Shown here: positions 25,919 through 34,095 of the stretch, piece after piece
Position numbering within the stretch: position 1 is the stretch's first letter
Layout: each line of letters begins with the position of its first letter
Source of the DNA: Paracoccaceae bacterium
Lineage (GTDB): Bacteria > Pseudomonadota > Alphaproteobacteria > Rhodobacterales > Rhodobacteraceae
Direction of reading: 5' to 3'
Length of the DNA stretch: 64,000 bases
NCBI GenBank assembly: GCA_020637675.1
Contig: JACKKD010000003.1
Location: 434,001 to 498,000, forward strand
Notes under the pieces: generated by a model
The model's input: the letters and a program-made list of their open reading frames with translations, nothing else
What the model was told of the DNA's origin: nothing
Databases searched by the model: none
Program-made: the position numbers and the translations under genes

Positions 25919-26736
25919 TGCCGTACTCCCACCCGGAACCGGACGATCCCCGTCATGCCTGCCGCGCGCAGGGCCGCGGCAGCGTTTGGGGCGATTCGTC
26001 CGGGCACGAATAGCAGCGCGCGGGCCGATCCGGTATGGCCCATGGCAAATCCCATTGCCCCGAGTTCGCGGGCAAGTGCCGCCGTCGGGTCACCCCGGGG
26101 CCCCCGGAGCGCAAGGGTACGGCTGGCAGAGAGGCTGGCGATCTCGGCCAGAGTCTCTGCCCGGCCGGTCGACGCGGCGCGGCCCCAGGGGCCGATCAGA
26201 TCGGCGATGTCGGGGAAATTGCCGTCCCCCGCATCGGTGCGTCGGACCGGGCCGAGAAATCCGCCGATGACGTCCATCCTTGGCAAGGGTGGAAACGTAC
26301 CGAGCACGCGCCCTTCCCGCGAGGCCCAGAGGAGCTGTTCGGGGTGAGGAAACATCAGGGGATCGCTTGCGCCTTCAGCCGCGACGCAGGCACTCGCGAG
26401 GGGCTCCGGCGCTGGCGCAACGCCTGCAAGCCGGGCAAGGGCGACGAGTGCCGCCGTGGACGCGCCCGCGCCACCGCCGGCCGGCATCGCGGCCCTGAGC
26501 TTCACGTGGCCGGACAATCTGCGGTCCAGCCGTGCAAGGAACCGGCGGGCGCGTTCGGGCGTGATGAGCCGCTGTCCGCTGCCGTGGATCGTAAGGCCCG
26601 GGCCTGGTCTGTACCAGGCTTGGAGGGCGAGAGACGGACAGGGCAGGGTCACCAGTGCGACCGGACCCTCCGGCCCGATCCGGCCTTGCAGAAACTCACC
26701 GAGATGCCCGGCCACGCGGACCGAAGGCTGGCTCAC
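25915..26736 (-). CDS. bluE: L-threonine kinase (BluE/PduX type, GHMP family)
   Basis: 273 residues. Phosphorylates L-threonine for the CobD decarboxylase. The GHMP ATP-binding loop is PAGGGAGASTAALVALARL, and the N-terminus VRVAGHLGEFLQGR is the usual first motif. The GTG at 26736 overlaps the stop of the upstream phosphatase gene by four bases and agrees with the conserved N-terminus; the longer open frame is an artefact of high GC. BluE is the name used in Rhodobacter capsulatus; the assignment rests on family motifs and on position between cbiB and the phosphatase. Confidence 0.88.
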   Translation of the reverse strand: MSQPSVRVAGHLGEFLQGRIGPEGPVALVTLPCPSLALQAWYRPGPGLTIHGSGQRLITPERARRFLARLDRRLSGHVKLRAAMPAGGGAGASTAALVALARLAGVAPAPEPLASACVAAEGASDPLMFPHPEQLLWASREGRVLGTFPPLPRMDVIGGFLGPVRRTDAGDGNFPDIADLIGPWGRAASTGRAETLAEIASLSASRTLALRGPRGDPTAALARELGAMGFAMGHTGSARALLFVPGRIAPNAAAALRAAGMTGIVRFRVGVRQ

Positions 26737-27308
26737 GCCGGCCCCCAGTTCACGGTTCCGATGGACCAGGCGCCTCGCGGCAACGCCGTGATGCGCGTCA
26801 TAGACAGCGGGGCCACGGTGAAGCCGAGCGCGGGCGCAACGCTGCCGAGCGCCAGGGCGAGGGCCGCACGGACGGTGCCTGCATGGGCGACGATCGTCAC
26901 GCGGCCGCCCGTCGCCAGCCCAGTCAGCGCCGGTCCGACCCGGGCGCAGAGATCGGCGAAGCTCTCGCCTCCCGGTGGGCGGTGCTCTGCCAGCGCGCCA
27001 TTGGTCATCGGTCCGAGATCGGGGATTTCGCCGGTCGGCCGCCCCTCCCAAGCGCCGAAGTCCTGCTCCCAGAGCGCGGGGTTCTCCTCGACACCGGCAA
27101 CCGGCCAGAGGGCTGCTGCGGTCTGACGGCAGCGCAGCGCCGGGCTGACCACGATCCGGCCGGGGTCGCCCACGCCGAGCCGCAGGGCCGCCAGGGCGGC
27201 GAGATCGGAACAGTCTGCGGCCACGTCTGTGCGGCCGCAAAGCCGGCCCTCCGTCAGCGCCGGCGCGTGACGGATCAGGATCAGCTCTGTCGCCGCTTCG
27301 TCAGCCAC
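26733..27308 (-). CDS. Histidine phosphatase, probable alpha-ribazole phosphatase
   Basis: 191 residues of the phosphoglycerate-mutase-like superfamily. The catalytic His is in LILIRHAPAL, the second Arg in VVSPALRCRQTA and the second His in VTIVAHAGTVRAAL. In cobalamin loci this family removes the 5'-phosphate of alpha-ribazole (CobC in Salmonella; BluF-type in Rhodobacter). First gene of the leftward phosphatase-bluE-cbiB-cobD group, divergent from cobU across about 50 bases. Confidence 0.85.
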   Translation of the reverse strand: MADEAATELILIRHAPALTEGRLCGRTDVAADCSDLAALAALRLGVGDPGRIVVSPALRCRQTAAALWPVAGVEENPALWEQDFGAWEGRPTGEIPDLGPMTNGALAEHRPPGGESFADLCARVGPALTGLATGGRVTIVAHAGTVRAALALALGSVAPALGFTVAPLSMTRITALPRGAWSIGTVNWGPA

Positions 27309-27360
27309 CGTCGCATTCTCCCTTTCGCAGGCCGCCCGTTATGTGCTTTGAGAACGGCCC

Positions 27361-27867
27361 ATGGGCAAGACGATACTCATCACCGGCGGAGCCCGGTCTG
27401 GCAAAAGCGGCATCGCCGAGACGATGGCGCTGTCGCTTGGCCGCCCGGCGACCTACATCGCCACGGCCGAGGCACGCGACGCCGAGATGGAGGCGCGGAT
27501 CGCCGCGCATCGGGCGCGCCGGAGTGACGCGTGGATCACGCGGGCGGAGCCCCTCGATCTTCCGGGAGTGCTTGCCGATACCGATGGAACCGGCCCGCGG
27601 CTCGTCGATTGCCTGACGCTCTGGCTCACCAACCTGATGCTGGCCGAGGCGGACTGGCAGGTGGCGTCCCGCGCGCTCGTGGCTGCGCTGCCAGTGCAGC
27701 GGTCGCCGGTCGTCTTCGTCACGAACGAGGTCGGCATGGGTATCGTGCCCGACAACGCGCTTGCCCGTGCCTTCCGCGACGCGGCGGGGCTCCTGAACCA
27801 ATGGGTCGCCGCCGCGGCCGATGAGGTCTACCTTGCCGTCTCCGGCCTGCCCTTGAAAGTGAAATGA
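27361..27867 (+). CDS. cobU: Adenosylcobinamide kinase/guanylyltransferase CobU (CobP)
   Basis: 168 residues. Bifunctional enzyme that phosphorylates adenosylcobinamide and transfers GMP to it. The P-loop is LITGGARSGKSGIAE, ATYIATAEARDAEM and AHRARRSDAW carry the guanylylation His region, and VFVTNEVGMGIVPDN is diagnostic. First gene of cobU-cobT-cobS; the ribosome-binding site is weak. Confidence 0.95.
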   Translation: MGKTILITGGARSGKSGIAETMALSLGRPATYIATAEARDAEMEARIAAHRARRSDAWITRAEPLDLPGVLADTDGTGPRLVDCLTLWLTNLMLAEADWQVASRALVAALPVQRSPVVFVTNEVGMGIVPDNALARAFRDAAGLLNQWVAAAADEVYLAVSGLPLKVK

Positions 27868-27868
27868 C

Positions 27869-28888
27869 ATGAGCCTTCCGCGCCTCTCCTCGCTCTCGCA
27901 ACTCGCAGCACTGGCCGACCGTCTGCCGGTCGCCGACACCCAGGCAGCCGAAGCGGCGCGGGCGCGGCAGAATTCCCTGACGAAGCCGCCCGGCTCGCTC
28001 GGCCGGCTTGAGCAGATCGCGGAGTTCATGGCCTCATGGCGGGGCACCGCGCGACCCGAGATATGGAAGGCCCAGGCGCTCGTCTTCGCAGGCAATCACG
28101 GGATCTGCGCGCAGCGCGTGAACCCCTATCCGCAGGAGGTGACGGCGCAGATGGTCGCCAACTTCCGCACCGGGGGGGCCGCGATCAACCAGCTCTGCGC
28201 GGTGAACGGAGCAGACCTGTCGGTGATCGCGCTGGAGCTGGAGCGGCCCACGCGCGACTTCACAGAAGCTCCGGCGATGGATGAACTCGACTGCCTCGAC
28301 GCGCTCTGGCAGGGTGCGGCAGCCGTCGATGCCAGCGCCGACATCCTCATTCTCGGCGAGATGGGGATCGGAAATTCCACCGTGGCGGCGGCACTGGCGG
28401 CGGCATGTTTCGGCGGGCCGGTCGCCGAATGGGTCGGGCCCGGAACAGGCTCTGACAAGGCCGGACTCGCGCGGAAGGTGGAGGTGATCGAGCGCGGCCT
28501 GAAGAGGCACGGGGCTGCGCTCGGAGATGCCGGGGCGATTCTGGCCGCGCTCGGCGGGCGCGAGCAGGCCGCGATCTGCGGCGCGGTGCTGGCGGCGCGG
28601 GCGGAGCGGATCCCGGTCATCCTCGACGGGTTCATCTGCACTGCCGCCGCGGCGGTCCTTCACGCCGCCGACAAGAGGCTGCTCGACCACTGCCTCGTCG
28701 GCCATGTCTCGGCCGAGCCAGGCCACCGCAAGCTTCTGGCGGCGATCCACAAGCGCCCGGTCCTCGAATTCGAGATGCGCCTTGGCGAAGGCTCGGGCGC
28801 GGCACTGGCGCTCGGGATTGTGCGGTCGGCGCTCGCCTGCCACAACGGCATGGCGACCTTTGGCGAGGCCGGGGTTTCGGAGGGATGA
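27869..28888 (+). CDS. cobT: Nicotinate-nucleotide:dimethylbenzimidazole phosphoribosyltransferase CobT
   Basis: 339 residues. Makes alpha-ribazole 5'-phosphate from dimethylbenzimidazole and nicotinate mononucleotide. Motifs include NSLTKPPGSLGRLEQIA, FAGNHGICAQRVNPYPQEVT, LGEMGIGNSTVAAAL and the catalytic Glu in RLGEGSGAALAL. One base after the cobU stop and overlapping cobS by four. This is the phosphoribosyltransferase, not the cobaltochelatase subunit that shares the name cobT. Confidence 0.95.
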   Translation: MSLPRLSSLSQLAALADRLPVADTQAAEAARARQNSLTKPPGSLGRLEQIAEFMASWRGTARPEIWKAQALVFAGNHGICAQRVNPYPQEVTAQMVANFRTGGAAINQLCAVNGADLSVIALELERPTRDFTEAPAMDELDCLDALWQGAAAVDASADILILGEMGIGNSTVAAALAAACFGGPVAEWVGPGTGSDKAGLARKVEVIERGLKRHGAALGDAGAILAALGGREQAAICGAVLAARAERIPVILDGFICTAAAAVLHAADKRLLDHCLVGHVSAEPGHRKLLAAIHKRPVLEFEMRLGEGSGAALALGIVRSALACHNGMATFGEAGVSEG

Positions 28889-29631
28889 GCGGGCGCGGTG
28901 CCGAGTTGCGACTCGCCTTCCTCCTGCTCACGCGCCTGCCGGTTCGCGCTGTTTCGGGCGAGGCGCCTTCGATGGCTGCGTCGTCCTGGGCCTGGCCGGT
29001 CGTCGGACTTGCTGTAGGCGCGATCTCTTCCGTCGCCGGATATTTTGCCCTTGCGGTGGGGGTGACGCCACCGATGGCCGCCATCGTGGCACTTGCCGCC
29101 GGCGCACTCGCCACCGGCGCGCTGCATGAGGACGGGCTCGCCGATCTGGCGGACGGTTTCGGCGGCGGGCGGACACGTGACCGCAAGCTAGAAATCATGC
29201 GTGACAGCCGGATCGGCTCCTACGGGGTCGTCGCGCTGGTTCTCTGTTTCGCCTTTCGCGCCGCAGGACTCGCCGCGCTCATCGACTCGGGCGGTGCGTT
29301 TCTCGGTCTTCTGTCCCTGGCGGCAGCGTCGCGGGCGGTCCTGCCCGCGGCACTGATCCTGATGCCGCCGGCACGACAGGACGGGCTTGGGCGGGCGGCG
29401 GCCGGAATCGAGCCTGTTCCGGCTCGAATCGCGGGCGTGATCGGCCTCCTTTGCCTTCTTCCGCTGGGCCCCGGCACTGCCGCCGCGATCGCCGTCGCGA
29501 TGGCGCTTGCGGCCTTCGCCGTCGGCTGGCTCGCCATGCGGCAGATCGGCGGGCAGACCGGGGACGTCCTCGGTGCCATGCAGCAGGTCGCCGAATGCGC
29601 AGGTTGGGCTTGCGTGGCTTCTGCTATTTGA
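28885..29631 (+). CDS. cobS: Adenosylcobinamide-GDP ribazoletransferase CobS (CobV)
   Basis: 248 residues, integral membrane. Joins alpha-ribazole to adenosylcobinamide-GDP in the last assembly step. The signature is GALHEDGLADLADGFGGG, followed by RDSRIGSYGVVALVL; about six hydrophobic segments. Its stop codon lies inside the palindrome at 29625-29638. Confidence 0.94.
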   Translation: MSGRGAELRLAFLLLTRLPVRAVSGEAPSMAASSWAWPVVGLAVGAISSVAGYFALAVGVTPPMAAIVALAAGALATGALHEDGLADLADGFGGGRTRDRKLEIMRDSRIGSYGVVALVLCFAFRAAGLAALIDSGGAFLGLLSLAAASRAVLPAALILMPPARQDGLGRAAAGIEPVPARIAGVIGLLCLLPLGPGTAAAIAVAMALAAFAVGWLAMRQIGGQTGDVLGAMQQVAECAGWACVASAI

Positions 29632-29638
29632 TCAAATA
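29625..29638. promoter_or_regulatory. Operator-like palindrome 1
   Basis: TATTTGATCAAATA is a perfect 14-base palindrome. It shares its core with a second copy whose centre is 65 bases downstream, both between cobS and the aminotransferase gene. A repressor dimer site is the simplest reading. It overlaps the cobS stop codon. Confidence 0.6.
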
Positions 29639-29691
29639 TTGGAGTTGCGCCACCGACGGGAACGAATCCAGCAGATCGAACCCGCTTCCAA

Positions 29692-29701
29692 TTTGATCAA
29701 A
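29692..29701. promoter_or_regulatory. Operator-like palindrome 2
   Basis: TTTGATCAAA, the same core as the palindrome at 29625-29638, about 37 bases before the aminotransferase ATG and just ahead of its AAGGAG ribosome-binding site. It lacks the four-base spacer of an Fnr box, so Fnr is not the obvious binder. No regulator gene adjoins. Confidence 0.6.
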
Positions 29702-29738
29702 AATCGCGGATAACGGGACGCCCGGAAGGAGTGCCGCC

Positions 29739-31112
29739 ATGCCCGCAAGGAAGAATCTGATCGCCGGAATCGACCGTGACCGCCTGAAGCAGGTGGCCGA
29801 GCGTGAGGGCCGGCGCTTCGCCGCGTCGCGTCCGAAGACGAGCGCAGCGCTGGAGGCCGGCGCAGGCACATTCCTCGACGCGGTGCCGATGCATTGGATG
29901 AAGGACTGGCCGATGCCCTTTCCGATGGTCGTCGATCATGCCGAGGGTGCGCGCATAACCGACATCGACGGCTACGGGATCGACGATTTCTGCCTTGGCG
30001 ATACCGGCTCGATGTTCGGCCATTCGCCCAAGCCGGTCGCGAAGGCAATCCGACGGCAGGCGCGGAGGGGTTTGACATACATGCTGCCGACCGACGCGGC
30101 GATGGAGGCCGGGCGGCTCCTCACCGAACGGTTCGGTGACTTCAAGTGGCAGATCGCGACGACGGCGACCGACGCCAACCGTTTCGCGCTCCGCGTCGCG
30201 CGTGCGGTCACCGGCAAGCCGAAGGTTCTTGTGTTCAACGGCTGCTATCACGGCACCGTGGATGATGCGATGGTGCAGCTTTCGAACGGCAAGACCGTGA
30301 CGCGCCCCGGCCTGACGGGGCAGGTCATGGACCTGACGGAAGTCTCGACCTGCGCCGAGTTCAACGACCTCGCCAGCGTCGAGGCGGCGCTGAAAACCGG
30401 CGAGGTAGCCGCGATTCTGACCGAGCCGGTGATGACCAATTCCTGCATGGTCCTGCCCGAGCCCGGATTCCACGAGGGGCTGAGAAAGCTGGCTACGAGA
30501 TACAAGGCGCTCCTCATCATCGACGAGACGCACACGATCTCCTCCGGTCTCGGCGGCTATACGGCCGTCCACGGCCTCGACCCCGATATCTTCGTCGTCG
30601 GCAAATGCGTGGCGGGCGGGATGCCCACCGCCGTCTGGGGTCTGAGGCCGAAGCTGGCAAAGGACTACCTGGACTTCAACGCCGGCCGGCTTTCGGGCCA
30701 TTCCGGCATGGGCACGACGCTTTCGGCCAATCCGATGCAGTTCGCCTGCCTTGAGGCGACGCTCGCCGAGGTGATGACGGCAGAGGCCTACGCCCATATG
30801 GAAAAGGGCGCCGAAAGGCTCTCGACCGGCCTGAAACGGGTGATCGAGGCCCACGGCGCGCCCTGGCACGTCGTCCGCGTCGGCGCACGGGTGGAGTTCA
30901 TCTGCGCCCCCGGCCCCCTCAGGAACGGCGCCGAGGCCGCCATGGCCCATGTGCCGGAGGTGGAGGCCGTGCTGCATACTGCGCTTCTGAACCGCGGCTG
31001 CCTGATCGCGCCGTTCCACAACATGATGCTCGTCAGCCCGGCGACGAAGAAGCGGCAGATCGACCGCCTCGTCACCGCCTTCGACGAAATCCTGACCGAA
31101 CTTTTCGCTTGA
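29739..31112 (+). CDS. Class III PLP aminotransferase (glutamate-1-semialdehyde-aminotransferase-like)
   Basis: 457 residues. Aminotransferase class III fold with DIDGYGIDDFCLGDTGSMFG, LVFNGCYHGTVDDA and LLIIDETHTISSGLGG; the PLP Lys is in FVVGKCVAGGMPTAVWG. It resembles glutamate-1-semialdehyde aminomutases and omega-aminotransferases, but the substrate is unknown. ATG 29739 has AAGGAG seven bases upstream. It is followed after eight bases by a glutamine-synthetase-like gene, and both sit behind twin TTTGATCAAA palindromes, which points to an inducible amine or amino-acid pathway. Confidence 0.85.
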   Translation: MPARKNLIAGIDRDRLKQVAEREGRRFAASRPKTSAALEAGAGTFLDAVPMHWMKDWPMPFPMVVDHAEGARITDIDGYGIDDFCLGDTGSMFGHSPKPVAKAIRRQARRGLTYMLPTDAAMEAGRLLTERFGDFKWQIATTATDANRFALRVARAVTGKPKVLVFNGCYHGTVDDAMVQLSNGKTVTRPGLTGQVMDLTEVSTCAEFNDLASVEAALKTGEVAAILTEPVMTNSCMVLPEPGFHEGLRKLATRYKALLIIDETHTISSGLGGYTAVHGLDPDIFVVGKCVAGGMPTAVWGLRPKLAKDYLDFNAGRLSGHSGMGTTLSANPMQFACLEATLAEVMTAEAYAHMEKGAERLSTGLKRVIEAHGAPWHVVRVGARVEFICAPGPLRNGAEAAMAHVPEVEAVLHTALLNRGCLIAPFHNMMLVSPATKKRQIDRLVTAFDEILTELFA

Positions 31113-31120
31113 GAGCCGCC

Positions 31121-32515
31121 ATGCTGGAAAACCCCTGCCCCTCGGGCGCCACCCTCCCCGAGGCCGAAGCGTTCCTCGCCGATCACCCCGAGATCGAGGC
31201 CATCGACATCGTGCTGCACGATTCGAACGGCATCGGCCGCGGAAAGATCATCCGGCGTCACGAGCTTCTGTCGCTCTACAAGTCCGGCCGGCACATGCCG
31301 ATCTCGATCCTCGGTCTCGATATCTGCGGCGAGGACGTGCACGAAACCGGCTTGATCTGGGATCAGGGCGACGGCGACCTCAAGGCATGGCCGGTGCCCG
31401 GAACGCTGAAGGCGCTTCACAACACCAAGCCCGCCCGCGCCGAGGTGTTCCTGTCGCTCTATGAACTCGATGGCCGGCCCATGACCTCGGATCCCCGCCA
31501 TGCGCTCGCCCGGAAGGTGGAGGAATACGCACGGCGCGGGCTGAAGCCCGCCGGCGCCTTCGAACTGGAATTCTTCCTGCTGGCCAACGACCGTGGCGCG
31601 GACGGCAAGGTGCGCCCGGCCCGCGACGTGCTCGACGGAAGGCCGAGCCACAAGACCGAGGTCTATTCCGTCGATCACCTCCACGGGATGCTGCCCCTTT
31701 TCTCCGACATATACGCGGGTGCGGAAAAGGCCGGGGTCAAGGCCGAGACGCTCATCTCGGAATACGCCCCCGGACAGTACGAACTGACGCTCCACTACCG
31801 CGAGGACGTGATGCAGGCCGCCGACGACATCGTGCGGCTGAAGCGGATTGTGCGGGCGCAGGCGCGTTCCCACGGCGTGATCGCCTGCTTCATGGCCAAG
31901 CCCGTGGAGGATTACGCGGGCTCGGGCATGCATTTCCACGTGTCGTTGCAGGATCAGGCGGGCCGCAACGTCTTCGCCGAGCGGCCCGGCGCGGGATGGA
32001 CCGAGACGCTTCTGCATGCGCTCGGTGGCCTCAGGGCGACGATGGGCGAGTCGATGCTTGTCTTCGCCCCGCATCTGAACTCCTGGCGGCGGTTCGCGAA
32101 CCAGAGTTATGCGCCCGTCTCGACGTCGTGGGGCGTGAACAACCGTTCCGTGGCGCTTCGGGTGCCCGAAGGCGACGTGAAGGCGCGGCGCATAGAACAC
32201 CGGCCCTCGGGCGTGGACGCGAATCCCTATCTGGTCGCCGCAACGGTGCTCGCGGGTATCCTGCACGGCATCGACAACCGCATCGACCCAGGCCCCGAGA
32301 CGACCGGCAACGCCTATGCCGAGGACGAGAACGGACCGGCGATCCCCCGTGACTGGCGCGCGGCGATCGAGGCGGCGACGAAGTCGGATTTCCTGAAGGC
32401 CGCGCTCGGCGCGGACATGCACCGCACCTTCACCGCCGTGAAGGCCGCCGAATACGCCCGCGTCGCCCGGACCGTGACAGAGGTCGACTACGACCTCTAC
32501 CTCCATACGGTTTGA
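31121..32515 (+). CDS. Glutamine synthetase-family ligase (gamma-glutamylamine synthetase-like)
   Basis: 464 residues. The C-terminal catalytic domain has the family motifs AGAFELEFFLL, SEYAPGQYELTLHY, GSGMHFHVSLQD and NNRSVALRVP with RRIEHRP. The N-terminal beta-grasp domain (IDIVLHDSNGIGRGKII) is like PuuA/GlnT, which glutamylate polyamines or other amines, rather than housekeeping GlnA. The tyrosine used for adenylylation control is not evident. ATG 31121 is preferred to a TTG four codons upstream. Likely cotranscribed with the aminotransferase. Substrate unknown. Confidence 0.85.
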   Translation: MLENPCPSGATLPEAEAFLADHPEIEAIDIVLHDSNGIGRGKIIRRHELLSLYKSGRHMPISILGLDICGEDVHETGLIWDQGDGDLKAWPVPGTLKALHNTKPARAEVFLSLYELDGRPMTSDPRHALARKVEEYARRGLKPAGAFELEFFLLANDRGADGKVRPARDVLDGRPSHKTEVYSVDHLHGMLPLFSDIYAGAEKAGVKAETLISEYAPGQYELTLHYREDVMQAADDIVRLKRIVRAQARSHGVIACFMAKPVEDYAGSGMHFHVSLQDQAGRNVFAERPGAGWTETLLHALGGLRATMGESMLVFAPHLNSWRRFANQSYAPVSTSWGVNNRSVALRVPEGDVKARRIEHRPSGVDANPYLVAATVLAGILHGIDNRIDPGPETTGNAYAEDENGPAIPRDWRAAIEAATKSDFLKAALGADMHRTFTAVKAAEYARVARTVTEVDYDLYLHTV

Positions 32516-32518
32516 GGG

Positions 32519-33946
32519 TCAGAGGTTCGGCCGCGAGGCCCGGTTGGTGAACCAGCCGCCCAGGGCCGTCTCATAGGCGAGTCCGGCGCGGAAGACGTCG
32601 GCGTCCGAATAGGTGCGCCCGACGATCTGGATGCCCGTCGGCACCCCGTTTCCGGCGCGGCCGGTGGGCACCGACAGGACCGGACAGCGGCTCAGCATGT
32701 TGAAAGGTAGCGTCATTACCCAGCCGAGGAACGGATTTACCACCTTGCCGTTGATCCGGACCGTGTCCCTCGACTGGTCGAAATCGGCCGGCACGGCCGG
32801 CAGCGCGGTCGTCGGACAGACCAGCACGTCGTAGCGTTCGAGGATCGGGCCGAGCGTCCGGTACATCCCCGCCGCAACTTCGAGGCTGTGGAGGAAATCG
32901 ACCGGTTTCGACTTCCGCCCTTCCTCGGCGAACTGGCGGGCATAGGTCGTCATGTCGTCGGCGTGGTCTTTCAGAAGCTGCGAGACATAGGCGCCGAAGA
33001 GGTGGCGCAGATAGGTCATCCCGGCATCGAGAAGGTCGGGCGACCAGCCGAGGTCCACCTCCTCCACCGTCGCCCCGAGCCCGCGAAAGACATCGAGCGC
33101 CGCCTCGGTATTCTTCCGGACGTCCGGGTCGACCTCGAAGACGCCGAGGTCCATCGAGAAGGCGATCTTCCAGCCCTTGATTGGCTTCATCTCCATCGGC
33201 AAGCGCAGCTTCGGGCGAAGCGAGGCGATGTCCTCCGGGCTTGGCCCCGCCATGACGTTCTGGAACAGGATCGTGTCCTTCACCGTCCGCGCCATCGGGC
33301 CTTCGTGGCAATAGAAGTCGAGGTTGAAGGGCGGATCCTCAGGGTTGCGGCCGTAGGGCGGCTTGAAGCCGACGACTCCGGAGCAGGAGGCCGGAATCCG
33401 TATCGAGCCGCCGATGTCCGAGCCCGTGGCAAGAGTTGCTGCGCCAGATGCAAGCGCCGCACCCGATCCTCCCGATGATCCGCCGGGCGTGAAGTCGGGG
33501 TTCCACGGATTGCGCGTGATGCCCCAGAGGCGCGACCAGGTGTAACCCGCGCAGGAAAACTCCGGCGTCGCGGTCCGGGCATGGACGATGCCGCCCGCGC
33601 GGAGGATCCGCGCGTTCACGACCGAAGTATGGCCGGCGATGTCGTCCTTCATGATCAGCGAGCCGCCAGAGGTCGGCATTCCCTTGATCGCGCTCTCGTC
33701 CTTCACCGCGATCGGCAATCCTTCCAGCGCACGGGTCCGCGCGCCCCTGGCATATCGCGCCTCGGCCTTGCGGGCCGCGTCCATCGCACGGTCGAAATGG
33801 GTGAAGGTCAGGCTGTTCAACTTGCCCTGCACCGCCTCGGCCCGGGCAATCACCGCCTCCATCAGTTCTACCGGCGACAGGGTCCTGGCCCGGAACCGGC
33901 TCAGCGCCTCATGCGCCGGCATGTAGCAAAAATCGAGATCGCTCAT
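32519..33946 (-). CDS. Amidase signature-family amidohydrolase
   Basis: 475 residues. The Ser-cisSer-Lys triad is visible: Lys in LPIAVKDESAIKG, the cis-Ser in GGSSGGSGAAL and the nucleophile Ser in SDIGGSIRIPASCSG. It hydrolyses an amide of unknown identity. Convergent with the glutamine-synthetase-like gene after three bases and divergent from the class V aminotransferase, so it is placed to hydrolyse an amide in the same pathway. It is not GatA: no gatC/gatB neighbours. Confidence 0.88.
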   Translation of the reverse strand: MSDLDFCYMPAHEALSRFRARTLSPVELMEAVIARAEAVQGKLNSLTFTHFDRAMDAARKAEARYARGARTRALEGLPIAVKDESAIKGMPTSGGSLIMKDDIAGHTSVVNARILRAGGIVHARTATPEFSCAGYTWSRLWGITRNPWNPDFTPGGSSGGSGAALASGAATLATGSDIGGSIRIPASCSGVVGFKPPYGRNPEDPPFNLDFYCHEGPMARTVKDTILFQNVMAGPSPEDIASLRPKLRLPMEMKPIKGWKIAFSMDLGVFEVDPDVRKNTEAALDVFRGLGATVEEVDLGWSPDLLDAGMTYLRHLFGAYVSQLLKDHADDMTTYARQFAEEGRKSKPVDFLHSLEVAAGMYRTLGPILERYDVLVCPTTALPAVPADFDQSRDTVRINGKVVNPFLGWVMTLPFNMLSRCPVLSVPTGRAGNGVPTGIQIVGRTYSDADVFRAGLAYETALGGWFTNRASRPNL

Positions 33947-34095
33947 GGATTGCCCCTACAACCGTGCCTCACCGCTCCCGCTCGGAGGCTGGAACAGCGG
34001 CAACGCGAAATCAAAGGAAATCGCTCCGGGATTGCCAAGCCCGGCGACGCGGTGCATTTGGCGGGTGACGCGACCCGGAATCCTGAGGACCGACC

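Noticed and set aside
27869..29631. Cobaltochelatase subunits CobS and CobT
   Set aside because: The genes here named cobT and cobS are the phosphoribosyltransferase and ribazoletransferase by motif; the chelatase AAA+ and VWA proteins are absent from the window.
29625..29701. Fnr boxes at the TTTGATCAAA palindromes
   Set aside because: An Fnr box needs four bases between TTGAT and ATCAA; here the halves overlap with no spacer.
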